DNA of 64,000 nucleotides from the NCBI GenBank assembly GCA_002205965.3, contig NADL03000657.1, positions 2,046,001-2,110,000 of the forward strand, in the 5' to 3' direction. The position numbers and the translations under genes are program-made. The notes beneath the pieces were generated by a model. That model searched no databases and had not been told where the DNA came from. It worked only from the letters and a program-made list of their open reading frames with translations. Of the stretch, positions 47,001-58,425 are shown one piece after another (positions within the stretch are counted from its first letter, which is position 1; every line of letters starts with the position of its first letter). This stretch comes from Kappaphycus alvarezii. Its lineage: Eukaryota; Rhodophyta; Florideophyceae; Gigartinales; Solieriaceae.

Positions 47001-49783
47001 GCCAGGACTCGCTCCTTGTCTCCAGTGTGGAAAAAGCCCGTTGGGAATGCTTGCACAAAATCAAGGGCCATGCCGCGCATCTGTAGTGCCAAGTCTGAAG
47101 AACGACTGCACCGTTATCAAAACGGCTAAGCGCATCCGCTGCCCGAAATGTAAGAATGAGGAAAAGCGCAAACCCAATATCTGCCAGGACACTCCCCTGA
47201 ACGTCAATTGGGCTGCACCACTGTAGACAATTTCCGCGGTCCTCGCCTTCCCACAAAGTGGACAGACCCCACGAGGCGTAAACAGCTGCAACAGACCACA
47301 ATGTGACAGCTAGGTAAGACGTAAATGAAATAGCTGGAAATCTGGCAATGAGGATTCTGATGGCGGACTTTAGGGTCAGAGTTCTCACGTGATTTCCGAG
47401 GTAAGGTAACTCTGATGATTGAACCACATCACTGCGACGGCTTTGGTTAAAGAGAGACCTCCACTTTCTTTTGATCTTCAACCACGGGGAACGAAGCTTC
47501 TTCAACGAGTAACGCCCAACGTTTTTATCGGCAGAGGCCTTAGGTCGCGAGTTAGTGGTCGCTTTTTTCATCAACTCTTCAAGGCCTTGAGCCTTTGGGA
47601 CAAACAGGGACCTATCATATTCTTCCTCAGTATGCACTACCGCCCGAGAACCACCGCGAGTGGTCAAGTAAATCCGATGCACAGAGTCTTGTATTTCCTG
47701 GCAGAACCGATCCAGGGGCACGTCCTCCTCGTCATATCCAAACGGGTCGTTCAATCGCAGGCCAACTGTTACCAAGTTGACAATCGAATACGCTATTGGG
47801 AGCACGTACAAGAATGTCAAAAATCCATCGTGCTGAACAATGGTCATGGTCAACATTGCCAACCACAGCGCAGCAAACACCCTAACATGCATTGTAAATG
47901 CGGTGCCAGTGGTGCTTCCTTCAACGCTACACTCTCCCACAACGCGCGATCGATTTCCCAGAGATTCTCCTGCACTGTAAACGCCTCGACCAAAAACGGC
48001 CGCTTCTTTTCGGAGAGCACTGCGCCCACTGCAGCATCTGCTGAATCCAAATAAGCCATCAACACATCCGTGCACCTCATAGGCAGCTCCCGTCCATCCC
48101 TCAACACTGCGCTCATTTCCTCGTACCCCAAAATATCCCCTAATTCGCGCCCATCTCTTCCTTCGCCCCGCAAATGTAACTTCATGGCTACCGGCAAGCA
48201 GCCAGGTAAGACAACACTCTCTCATGATCCCTCTCATGCCAATATCCTTCATGCATTAACAGACACACCGCATGCGCCAACGCATCCACTCTCGGACGAA
48301 CCCGAGTCTGCCATAAGTGCAAAGCATCCCACAGCCGATTGTACGCATCCATAGTCCAAAACGTTAACAGCAGAAACAGGCCCAAACTCGCATACCCGTG
48401 GCCGTGCTAGACAATGGCACTTGCACAGACCACCAACGGTCGCCATTCTGTCGAAACACCTCTCTATTTCTGGACAACCCCCAGGTGAGAAACACAATGA
48501 AAGCTGCCCACATAGCAGCTGCCAGCAACGCCAACATTGCGCCAAAAGGGAGATGAACACGCCTGAATCGGAGCATACGCTGCATGGCAGAAGGCGGGGA
48601 AGCGGGAGGTGATGATTTCGGGGAATACCTTGGAAATTCGAGGGCAGCGGTTGTGATAACCAGTGTAGCTGGTGAGCGGAATTTTGGGAGGGCTTGACAA
48701 GTGCGACGTAGGAAAGGTTGGAGGCAAGTGCATCCTGGAGAAGGTCTGCGGCAAAGCGAGCGCAAAGACGGGACAGAGGGATGGCGGTGGGACTGGGGTG
48801 GAAGGGGCGGGCTAGACTGCGGGCGATGTAGAAGAGGGTTGCTATGGCGTAGGTGATGAGAATGGACCAGAGGGGGGTGAACCAACGGGAATCGGGAATG
48901 AGGGAAATGGGGAGGAGAATTGCCCAGATGTATAAGAAGAGGTGGAGGTGGTTGAGATAACCGTGTGCGAGTTGGTGATGGTGCAGGCGGTGGAGGGCGT
49001 TGAGGAGGATTCTGCGGTGTCGAGGAGGGTGTTGATATGGAAGCGGGTGCCAGATCCTGCGGGAGTCTTTGAGACAGAGAGGGCAGGAAAGTTGAGCGGA
49101 GAGTCATCTTCGATGGAGGTAAAGTAGGCACGGACAGTTTGCAAAAGGTGGTGAGGAGGGGAGGGATGAGAAAAGGCGGTGGAGATGTCGGACGGGTGGA
49201 GAAGTGGGGAAAGAAGCACATCCGCGGGCGGGTGTGGTCGGGGAGGAAATGGAGCGGAAGGGAGAGCGGAATTGCAGCAAGGTGAGCGATGATACGTGAA
49301 TGAGCGTTGGGATGCCAGAGAGGGGCAGGGTATGTGAGACGGAGCTTGCGAAGAACGTGACGGAGGGAATGGTGGAGGGTGTTGAGGTGGAGTTGGGTGC
49401 GACGGCGGCGGATTGGGATTCAGACACGAGGAAGGAGAGCAGGATGAAGAGGGAAAAGGCGGCGGTGAGAAGGATTGGGGAGGGGAGGGAGAGGTTGGCC
49501 ACGAGTGTACGTGTGGTGCGGGTGGAGGAGATGCGGGTGGAGAGTGCGGTGAAGGCGACAGAGGTGAGAAGCTGGAAGAGGAGTACACGGACGGGGAGGG
49601 TGGACACGAGGTGGTGAAGGATGGTGCGTGGGGTGAGGGAGCCGAGAGTTTGGTATAGTGGGCGTGCGCGGAGGATATCGGCGAGGTCCAATCGGAGGAA
49701 AGTAGCGGACTGGGTTGGGTGCCGGTGCGGTCATGGCTGCGGTATCGAGAGGGGGAGGGCTTGTGGAAGGAAGGTTGAATCAC
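44035..49783 (-). CDS. Five-domain concatenated bestrophin-like channel, copy A
   Basis: Bestrophins are ring-shaped pentameric anion channels, about 300-400 residues per subunit. Here five such domains follow each other in about 1,850 codons. Each has the pore-helix box (D1 FSLFILLSFLVSESQSR; D2 GLFLLLTFWTMDAYNR; D3 GFALFLILTFRAADALSR; D4 FSLLGFLVSTAYARYE; D5 GFALFLLLGFRLTDSHNR). Each has a helix like HIAAVPIVL and a C-terminal DPFGxDxxDLPL box (D2 DPFGYDEEDVPL at about 47.74 kb; D3 DPFGCDVNDLP at 46.53; D4 DPFGTDLNDID at 45.24; D5 DPFGCDYSDLPL at 44.21). D1 has the degenerate ARPFHPSPTAIPL (48.80). Frame 46957-48252 runs D2 into D3; frame 45944-47092 runs D3 into D4. Two introns lie in D4. 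The start is the ATG after a TATA box. About ten one-base indels interrupt the frame, mostly where copy B is open. The tail after D5 ends RYPFE-stop. Confidence 0.85.
45277..45379 (-). other. Intron 2 of bestrophin copy A (domain 4)
   Basis: 103 bases, GTAGGTATCTG...CTTCCATAG, phase 2 (CTA GG|G). It leaves a 49-base exon (45380-45428) coding WLTVLWSPLIAFGILG. After splicing, ILGMYSIAIELQDPFGTD aligns without gaps to VLGVQGWADELADPFGCD of domain 5. Copy B equivalent: 51745-51847, same length. Confidence 0.85.
45429..45522 (-). other. Intron 1 of bestrophin copy A (domain 4)
   Basis: 94 bases, GTAAGTTC...TCACCAG, phase 1 (TCA G|GA). Removing it joins FELSG to WLTVLW, which matches AFTGWLAVVW of domain 5. 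The equivalent in copy B is 51897-51988. Confidence 0.85.
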
Positions 49784-49827
49784 GGCATGCGAGACATTGA
49801 GTTGCGCTTGGGGAAACGAAAGAGGAA

Positions 49828-49833
49828 TTTATA
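49828..49833 (-). promoter_or_regulatory. TATA box of bestrophin copy A
   Basis: TATAAA on the minus strand (in CCCGGGTATAAATTCCTC), 45 bases before the ATG at 49783. The usual 25-30-base spacing would give a leader of about 15-20 bases. Confidence 0.55.
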
Positions 49834-49839
49834 CCCGGG

Positions 49840-50430
49840 TGCAATGGTGATACGGTGACGGTTGCTGACTGGTACCCGCACGTGATTGACTGGTTTGGGA
49901 GCTCACACGTCTGTTAGGTCAATCGGTAGCATCACGGCGGCTTGCAGGGGTTATCTTGCTACTGTACTGCATGATACCTGCAAGACTTATCTCCGGAGCG
50001 CAACTCACGTCACGCCAACCCTTGAATTGACGACTGCAAATGGCCCGCCAATGAGAGATCACTTGAATCAACGCATTGGCTCGAATCTATTACCTTGCCG
50101 TTTCTTGCTTTCTCTGAGCCATCCGCCACCCGCCTCCATCCTGCTCAAGGCATTTCTATATTACTGTAACCCTTGCGGATGCCGGCCTTGTGTTCCTACG
50201 CAGGGCCCCACACGTCAGCAGCGACTGGGGCGGCTTTACTTCCGCACATTAGTACCGTATTGCTGTAGGGTAGAATGTGCGGGGCATTGCCTGACGATCA
50301 AGTCATATCAAATGTTGCTTTCGTACCGTGCTTTGTTGGTAACGAACGGGTTTAGGGTATGGGGGGGTTTCGTCTTGTCATGGGGATGCTTTCAGGGAGT
50401 CCATTTGGTAGCCGAAAGATACAAGGCCAT
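49840..50430. other. Upstream region of bestrophin copy A (inside the duplicated unit)
   Basis: Holds the promoter side of copy A and the end of the duplicated unit. No gene seen. The open frame across 49886-50566 spans the duplication junction and is not credible. It matches 56300-56891 almost base for base. Confidence 0.6.
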
Positions 50431-50506
50431 AGCTGATCACGCAGACTGCGTAGTTATTCACACACATATGTATGTAGTCTCGGAGCTAAAGATCGTTCTT
50501 AACGGT

Positions 50507-53500
50507 CTACTCGAAAGGGTAGCGATTCGAAGCACCGCTCGGAAACGGTTGTCGTCGTTCCTCTAGATCAACGAGGGATATTGCGGCCTTGCGGAAAACG
50601 TGGCATGTTTGCCTTGAAGCATCCACGGCCTGATCCCGGAGCATCCCTAATGGCAAATCAGAGTAGTCACAGCCGAAGGATCTGCTAGCTCATCTGCCCA
50701 TCCTTTGTACCCGAGAACACCGTAGCTGATCAGCACAAACCAAACCAAACAGCAAGCCAGCCTGTGAACGCGACGAGTCCGATTGGTAAAATGGCGAGGT
50801 AGATACCCATAAAGATTCGCAATGAGACACATATCCAAAGGGTATTGGGACCCTGGCCACACGTCTACACTCGAAAGCAGGCGTTTTGGAGACTCTCCAC
50901 GTAGAGCAGAACATTAAAGTATATCTCCTCTGGGAGCCCATTACGTTCCGGAGCTGTTAAACTGAGCGTTTCCGTGTAGAACAGGTAGGATCGGATAACA
51001 TCAAGGCAAAACGAAACAGGCTCCTGTGATTTCATATTTTGAATATCACGTTCGCCAAGAATGCTCTGTAACCGTTTCGAGCAATGAACATCGGTACGCA
51101 AGCTTGCCGCAAGTACGATTGGAACAGCTGCGATATGACCACATATGCGATCCAAGTCACCCTCATGAAAAGATCCGGCTGCACATGATTCCAGGAATCG
51201 GTTTGATATCAAACGGCAGTTACCAATTATTCCTTCATGCCAAAGCTCTTGCGCGAACATAACGATTGTGACTATCTGTCAGGCGGAAACCTAAGAGCAG
51301 GAACAATGCGAATCCTACATACTCCTGATGTCACTGCTGATCGCGATACCCCCACAAAAACCATTGTCCGCTACAGTTTTCAATATCCAGTCGAGACCTG
51401 ACCAGGGAAGTAAGTCCGACGATGGCAGCCGCCCAACCCGCCAGGGCCATGAGCTCCCAGAACGGCACGATTGTTGCAGCAAGGTAGGCACCTCGTTTTA
51501 AGTTCGACCATCGACTTTTAGCCATGCCATTCCTTGAAGGTGGTTGATCTGGAACATCTCTGAGGCGTTCCTTTGTCCAGTCTGCATGGGGGTATCATGA
51601 TTTGTAAGCAGTGTGAATGCTGGTGTTTCGAAGTGATGAGTGTAAAGTACATCTTTGACAATGGCGTGCGAATATCTATCCGTGTCAATGTCATTGAGAT
51701 CTGTCCCGAATGGATCCTGCAATTCGATGGCAATGGAATACATCCTATGGAAGAATAGGGAAGAATCACAGTGCAAGTACATGTTTCTGTCAGCAACACC
51801 ATACATCAGTCACAATTTGTCAATGCACAAAGAGATCAGATACCTACCCTAGGATCCCAAAGGCAATCAGCGGTGACCAAAGCACGGTAAGCCATCCTGG
51901 TGACGTAAGGCAGGTTGGAGAAGAAAACTTGTCAGAGGGCACTCTCTTACTATCCAGCTTCACAAAAAAAATTGGATAATGAACTTACCTGACAGCTCAA
52001 ACAAAATGAAGGGGAGCAGCATGAACCATATTGCCAGTAATGTTTTCGTCAAAGTCCTAAATACTGGGGACAAGTGAAAGTTCTTCAAGAACATGGCCTC
52101 TTGAAAACACTCCTCAATCGTACTGATCGGGGTCCGAACAAAGGCTGTGCGGGTAGTCGGTCGGGAAGGCTCTCTGTGAAGAAGCTGTCCACTAAAGTTG
52201 ACAACCCGAAACAGCCATGCTCGGATTACGGCTGTGCAATGGAGAACCATACTGTCGCACATGACACTTGAGCAAGGTCACTAGACGTCATCAAAGACCC
52301 GACTTCCCGAATGTCACGAGAGCCGCGTAACTCCGCCCTGAATAACAGCGGAATTGCAGCGACTAAGCCGACCAGGCGCTTCTTGTCATCGACGCAGCGA
52401 CCCGTCGCGATAGTATATATGGATATTTGCAGCGAGCGCATGGCATGCGGAACGCAATCTTCCCTCCAACAACCCACCCGCCATACCTCGCATATGCAGT
52501 TGACACAAGGAAACCAAGGAGCGAAAACGCGCCAAAAGATGCACCGTTTACGACGTCCGCAGGTTATAGCAATAGTTGATCTCCACCATTCAGTATCCGA
52601 GTTATCGCCCTCATTCCTAGTGGCGTACGAAATCAGCGAGGCGCCTACAGCCCACAGGAACACCGCCAGCACCGAAAACCACGGCGTCGAGATATCAGGT
52701 GCGTGAAAAGCGAGCGCTTTGTTCGACTCACAGCGTGCCGTCAAAAATAACATTGTCTGCTTCCGAGTCAGAAAAGTCTAAACTCGGCAGCATGAAACGG
52801 CCCGCCACCTCTTTACCACGCAAGCGCACACCAGCAACAGAAGCCGTGCCCCTTCCTATTTCAGGAGCTGGTGGAGCACATAGCTTATCTGTGTCCCATC
52901 CCGCAGCATGAACTGCGTCGAGGGCAGCATTGGCGGCACTGTTGCAAAGCTCTTGAATCGGTAGGTCGTTAACATCGCATCCAAACGGATCAACGAGCTG
53001 TCCAGAAATGTCTTCCAGGATGAGGACGCCGTACGAAATGATCGGCGCCCAGGATTGTAAAGAAACCAGTGTCAGCTGTCATGGATAACGAGAAGCGTCA
53101 ACCAAATGTAAGTGAAAATGCGCTCATGGCGGCGGTAGGACGGCACAACTGCAAACCGTTTTGTAGTTGCCAGGCGTGACACCGCCCCTCGCAATGAAAC
53201 TAAACGCCCGAGTTGCGGCCCTATTATTGGAGGAATGGAACGAAAGTCGTCGTCCAAGTCCCAACCACGTCGGATTGTCGAATCCTCCACAAGAATGTAC
53301 GCTTCGATCGTTTCGAAGAGATGTTCGATAGGGCTGGCAGCATCTGCAAACCGCTTTCGGTCTGCGTTAGACAACAAACCCTCTGCAGCAGATCCGCGAC
53401 CATGACCGTTCTCAGCAGCATATCCCGCAAACATAACGGAATTTGCACGATATGCGCCAGGACTCGCTCCTTGTCTCCAGTGTGGAAAAAGCCCGTTGGG

Positions 53501-56244
53501 AATGCTTGCACAAAATCAAGGGCCATGCCGCGCATCTGTAGTGCCAAGTCTTGAAGAACGACTGCACCGTTATCAAAACGGCTAAGCGCATCCGCTGCCC
53601 GAAATGTAAGAATGAGGAAAAGCGCAAACCCAATATCTGCCAGGACACTCCCCTGAACGTCAATTGGGCTGCACCACTGTAGACAATTTCCGCGGTCCTC
53701 GCCTTCCCACAAAGTGGACAGACCCCACGAGGCGTAAACAGCTGCAACAGACCACAATGTGACAGCTAGGTAAGACGTAAATGAAATAGCTGGAAATCTG
53801 GCAATGAGGATTCTGATGGCGGACTTTAGGGTCAGAGTTCTCACGTGATTTCCGAGGTAAGGTAACTCTGATGATTGAACCACATCACTGCGACGGCTTT
53901 GGTTAAAGAGAGACCTCCACTTTCTTTTGATCTTCACCACGGGGAACGAAGCTTCTTCAACGAGTAACGCCCAACGTTTTTATCGGCAGAGGCCTTAGGT
54001 CGCGAGTTAGTGGTCGCTTTTTTCATCAACTCTTCAAGGCCTTGAGCCTTTGGGACAAACAGGGACCTATCATATTCTTCCTCAGTATGCACTACCGCCC
54101 GAGAACCACCGCGAGTGGTCAAGTAAATCCGATGCACAGAGTCTTGTATTTCCTGGCAGAACCGATCTAGGGGCACGTCCTCCTCGTCATATCCAAACGG
54201 GTCGTTCAATCGCAGGCCAACTGTTACCAAGTTGACAATCGAATACGCTATTGGGAGCACGTACAAGAATGTCAAAAATCCATCGTGCTGAACAATGGTC
54301 ATGGTCAACATTGCCAACCACAGCGCAGCAAACACCCTAACATGCATTGTAAATGCGGGTGCCAGTGGTGCTTCCTTCAACGCTACACTCTCCCACAACG
54401 CGCGATCGATTTCCCAGAGATTCTCCTGACTGTAAACGCCTCGACCAAAAACGGCCGCTTCTTTTCGGAGAGCACTGCGCCCACTGCAGCATCTGCTGAA
54501 TCCAAATAAGCCATCAACACATCCGTGCACCTCATAGGCAGCTCCCGTCCATCCCTCAACACTGCGCTCATTTCCTCGTACCCCAAAATATCCCCTAATT
54601 CGCGCCCATCTCTTCCTTCGCCCCGCAAATGTAACTTCATGGCTACCGGCAAAGCAGCCAGGTAAGACAACACTCTCTCATGATCCCTCTCATGCCAATA
54701 TCCTTCATGCATTAACAGACACACCGCATGCGCCAACGCATCCACTCTCGGACGAACCCGAGTCTGCCATAAGTGCAAAGCATCCCACAGCCGATTGTAC
54801 GCATCCATAGTCCAAAACGTTAACAGCAGAAACAGGCCCAAACTCGCATACCCCGTGGCCGTGCTAGACAATGGCACTTGCACAGACCACCAACGGTCGC
54901 CATTCTGTCGAAACACCTCTCTATTTCTGGACAACCCCCAGGTGAGAAACACAATGAAAGCTGCCCACATAGCAGCTGCCAGCAACGCCAACATTGCGCC
55001 AAAAGGGAGATGAACACGCCTGAATCGGAGCATACGCTGCATGGCAGAAGGCGGGGAAGCGGGAGGTGATGATTTCGGGGAATAACCTTGGAAATTCGAG
55101 GGCAGCGGTTGTGATAACCAGTGTAGCTGGTGAGCGGAATTTTGGGAGGGCTTGACAAGTGCGACGTAGGAAAGGTTGGAGGCAAGTGCATCCTGGAGAA
55201 GGTCTGCGGCAAAGCGAGCGCAAAGACGGGACAGAGGGATGGCGGTGGGACTGGGGTGGAAGGGGCGGGCTAGACTGCGGGCGATGTAGAAGAGGGTTGC
55301 TATGGCGTAGGTGATGAGAATGGACCAGAGGGGGGTGAACCAACGGGAATCGGAATGAGGGAAATGGGGAGGAGAATTGCCCAGATGTATAAGAAGAGGT
55401 GGAGGTGGTTGAGATAACCGTGTGCGAGTTGGTGATGGTGCAGGCGGTGGAGGGCGTTGAGGGAGGATTCTGCGGTGTCGAGGAGGGTGTTGATATGGAA
55501 GCGGGTGCCAGATCCTGCGGGAGTCTTTGAGACAGAGAGGGCAGGAAAGTTGAGCGGAGAGTCATCTTCGATGGAGGTAAAGTAGGCACGGACAGTTTGC
55601 AAAAGGTGGTGAGGAGGGGAGGGATGAGAAAAGGCGGTGGAGATGTCGGACGGGTGGAGAAGTGGGGAAAGAAGCACATCCGCGGGCGGGGTGTGGTCGG
55701 GGAGGAAATGGAGCGGAAGGGAGAGCGGAATTGCAGCAAGGTGAGCGATGATACGTGAATGAGCGTTGGGATGCCAGAGAGGGGCAGGGTATGTGAGACG
55801 GAGCTTGCGAAGAACGTGACGGAGGGAATGGTGGAGGGTGTTGAGGTGGAGTTGGGTGCGACGGCGGCGGGATTGGGATTCAGACACGAGGAAGGAGAGC
55901 AGGATGAAGAGGGAAAAGGCGGCGGTGAGAAGGATTGGGGAGGGGAGGGAGAGGTTGGCCACGAGTGTACGTGTGGTGCGGGTGGAGGAGATGCGGGTGG
56001 AGAGTGCGGTGAAGGCGACAGAGGTGAGAAGCTGGAAGAGGAGTACACGGACGGGGAGGGTGGACACGAGGTGGTGAAGGATGGTGCGTGGGGTGAGGGA
56101 GCCGAGAGTTTGGTATAGTGGGCGTGCGCGGAGGATATCGGCGAGGTCCAATCGGAGGAAAGTAGCGGACTGGGGTTGGGTGCCGGTGCGGTCATGGCTG
56201 CGGTATCGAGAGGGGGAGGGCTTGTGGAAGGAAGGTTGAATCAC
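50507..56244 (-). CDS. Five-domain concatenated bestrophin-like channel, copy B
   Basis: Second complete copy of the five-domain gene with the same start (MIQPSFHKPSPSRYRSHD), the same two introns and the same stop. Domain 1 is open here in one 314-codon frame (55300-56244), where copy A is shifted. The D1-D2 linker is continuous (SNFQGYSPKSS; PPASPPSAMQRMLRF), where copy A lacks one base. Domain 2 is open over 54383-55042. Conversely, copy B is shifted at the end of D1 (SLIP|DSRW), in D3 and repeatedly in D4-D5, where copy A is open. At the D4-D5 linker each copy carries one different indel (run of 6 versus 5 G near 51590; one extra T in GATCTGGAAC near 51550). Either the two genes are one sequence with independent read errors, or both decay separately from an intact parent. 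Confidence 0.8.
51745..51847 (-). other. Intron 2 of bestrophin copy B
   Basis: 103 bases, identical borders (GTAGGTATCTG...CCATAG) to the copy A intron at the same position and phase. Confidence 0.8.
51897..51988 (-). other. Intron 1 of bestrophin copy B
   Basis: 92 bases with the same GTAAGTTC donor and CACCAG acceptor as in copy A; differs from it by small indels in its interior, as expected for intron sequence. Confidence 0.8.
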
Positions 56245-56288
56245 GGCATGCGAGACATTGAGTTGCGCTTGGGGAAACGAAAGAGGAA

Positions 56289-56294
56289 TTTATA
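56289..56294 (-). promoter_or_regulatory. TATA box of bestrophin copy B
   Basis: TATAAA on the minus strand, 45 bases before the ATG at 56244, in the same context as in copy A. Both copies therefore keep their own core promoter. Confidence 0.55.
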
Positions 56295-56891
56295 CCCGGG
56301 TGCAATGGTGATACGGTGACGGTTGCTGACTGGTACCCGCACGTGATTGACTGGTTTGGGAGCTCACACGTCTGTTAGGTCAATCGGTAGCATCACGGCG
56401 GCTTGCAGGGGTTATCTTGCTACTGTACTGCATGATACCTGCAAGACTTATCTCCGGAGCGCAACTCACGTCACGCCAACCCTTGAATTGACGACTGCAA
56501 ATGGCCCGCCAATGAGAGATCACTTGAATCAACGCATTGGCTCGAATCTATTACCTTGCCGTTTCTTGCTTTCTCTGAGCCATCCGCCACCCGCCTCCAT
56601 CCTGCTCAAGGCATTTCTATATTACTGTAACCCTTGCGGATGCCGGCCTTGTGTTTCCTACGCAGGGCCCCACACGTCAGCAGCGACTGGGGCGGCTTTA
56701 CTTCCGCACATTAGTACCGTATTGCTGTAGGGTAGAATGTGCGGGGCATTGCCTGACGATCAAGTCATATCAAATGTTGCTTTTCGTACCGTGCTTTGTT
56801 GGTAACGAACGGGTTAGGGTATGGGGGGTTTCGTCTTGTCATGGGGATGCTTTCAGGGAGTCCATTTGGTAGCCGAAAGATACAAGGCCAT

Positions 56892-58250
56892 TGAGAGGAT
56901 AGATGAAGGTTTCCAAATAACGGTTTCTGGACCGAACACTGGCGCCTTTGTCTGGAAACAGCAATTTTATTCGAAGAAACAGAAATTCGAATGTTTCTGA
57001 ATCTTTACATATAAAAGGGATTTGGCTGCTCAATCGTCGCACCTTTAGAAGGTAACCTCGTATGTACACGTGTTTGAGGGTTAGGACTGGGACCTTTGAG
57101 ATTAAAGTGCGTCCGCTAAAGAGACACACTCTGGCAAAGGCTCAACCGATGCCGATACATACCGTATTGCACAAGCAAAGAGGACGGAAGAAAATTCCTC
57201 AAATGAAATCTCGGCGAGCCGAAATAACAACATTGTACAGTACAAAGCTGTCAATAGCCTATACTGTACAGTACCGTGACACTGCTAAAAAGCTAAGCGC
57301 TAATCGGTTGCATACATACGTGAAATGAATATACTGTACTGTACATGTATTGTACGTATCTGCACACAGTACAGTACAGTACAGTACATGTTTATTGTGC
57401 TTTACTGTACTGTACAATAAGTTGATAAACTATACTTCATGAAGCAAGTGTGATGGGTTTTAATAAAGATGATAGGACGAATAGTGCTTCATTTACTTAA
57501 TTTACTCATTTTTGTTGTGTGCACGGATTGCACCATGCCGGATAATACTAAAAATAAAGCAAATTCTACCGAATTACCATACTGGGACAACGTATTTAAG
57601 CAGTTCCTCAGCTATTTCTACTCTTTCCACACGGAACAGTACAGTATGCTTCTACTGTACGTGATGTATTTTCACCACAGCTCCAATGCAGTACAGTACA
57701 GTACAGTACTACAGTATGCTGCACTTGATTGTTCCCAATGTCACATGACAAAACCATAATCATCTTGCACCGCATAACGTATTAGCCTCGTGGATATAAC
57801 CGACCACATCTTCCATGCATTAAAATAACCCAAAAATTACCCCAAAGAATGTGCACACATCACCTTTCATCCGACGCAGCTTGTCCGCTGGGCCGCCATG
57901 AGCCAGCTTTTTATGGAAATTTAAGAGGTACTAATGGTCACCCTGTAGGATATTCCGGGCCACAACCGACCATATCTTTCAAATACTAAATCACCCCACA
58001 TTTCTTCCTCTCATCTGCCATCGCGATAGTCAGCAATTCTCGACACATGACTAACCCCCGCATTCTATTCGTAAAGGGTAACCAGGGTTTTGCAATAAGC
58101 TGGAGGATAAACGGCAAGATTCTTGAAAAATGATATTTACTCCATACTTATCTAGAGGAATTTTGTGGTTAATCTAATCCATGGAAGATGTGCTCGGTTG
58201 TATCCGCGCCGCTAATGCGTTATGCGCGATAAGTCGTCGCTGATGGGTTA
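56892..58250. other. Intergenic stretch with TACAGTA clusters
   Basis: No credible gene. The open frame 57469-57759 starts with a hydrophobic stretch (IVLHLLNLLIFVVC) but runs into TACAGTA repeat and has no family features. Two copies of the short repeat of 2165-2210 lie at about 57800 and 57966. Confidence 0.5.
57238..57420. repeat. TACAGTAC-rich cluster
   Basis: Includes GTACAGTACAGTACAGTAC (57367-57388) and ACTGTACTGTAC nearby in the opposite sense. A further run lies at 57638-57718. Confidence 0.85.
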
Positions 58251-58425
58251 CACACTAGAGTGTGCGCTGACTGACCGACTATACAGTTAAAAACTAACTG
58301 GATGGACTAAATCGGTTACATGTAGTGCGCGGCGCGATATGATGGCCATGTCCCCCGACGACCACAAAGCGCAACTCATACGCTGGTAAATGCGTGTGCG
58401 ACTAGTAGCGTCCGAGGTATGGCTT
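58251..58425 (-). mobile_element. RLE-LINE 3' end, C-terminal codons plus tail
   Basis: Minus strand reads TSRTRIYQRMSCALWSSGDM, matching VVRRRIYQRLSCTLWSSIAE at the C-terminus of the LINE at 4.7 kb. The family tail (GTGTGCGCTGACTGACCGAC) follows at 58254-58290. It is aligned over about 170 bases with 59663-59822, so it is a severely 5'-truncated copy. Confidence 0.65.

Larger units (their letters stand above)
43959..50430. repeat. Tandem duplication unit, copy A (6,472 bp)
   Basis: Begins AGCTGATCACGCAGACTGCG and ends ACAAGGCCAT. The next base restarts AGCTGATCACGCAGACTGCG at 50431. The copies run head to tail, with coding and non-coding sequence both matching closely. The junction shows no more than one base of shared sequence with the flanks, so end-joining or replication-based duplication fits better than recombination between repeats. 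Confidence 0.95.
50431..56891. repeat. Tandem duplication unit, copy B (6,461 bp)
   Basis: Second unit of the head-to-tail duplication; ends ACAAGGCCAT before TGAGAGGATAG. Eleven bases shorter than copy A through scattered small indels. The 3' half of the gene (50.5-52.5 kb) differs more than the 5' half (52.7-56.9 kb), which is nearly identical to copy A. Confidence 0.95.

Noticed and set aside
44035-49783. Rhodopsin-bestrophin fusion
   Set aside because: Every segment between the start and stop is accounted for by bestrophin repeats and linkers; no seven-helix retinal protein part is visible.
49886-50566. A 226-codon plus-strand open frame
   Set aside because: It crosses the duplication junction and joins promoter-side sequence of copy A to downstream sequence of copy B.
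55759-56118. Gly/Glu-rich plus-strand open frames opposite bestrophin domain 1 (also 49300-49658)
   Set aside because: They are the complement of the C/T-rich coding strand; no family features, explained by skew.
54921-56195. A 424-codon Pro/Ser-rich open frame on the minus strand (and its counterparts at 48364-49221 and 48842-49783)
   Set aside because: It is a shifted reading of bestrophin domains 1-2. The C/T-rich strand suppresses stops, and only the other frame keeps membrane helices and family boxes.
57469-57759. Possible small secreted protein
   Set aside because: Hydrophobic start only; the rest runs through TACAGTA repeats and has no cysteine pattern or homology that I recognise.
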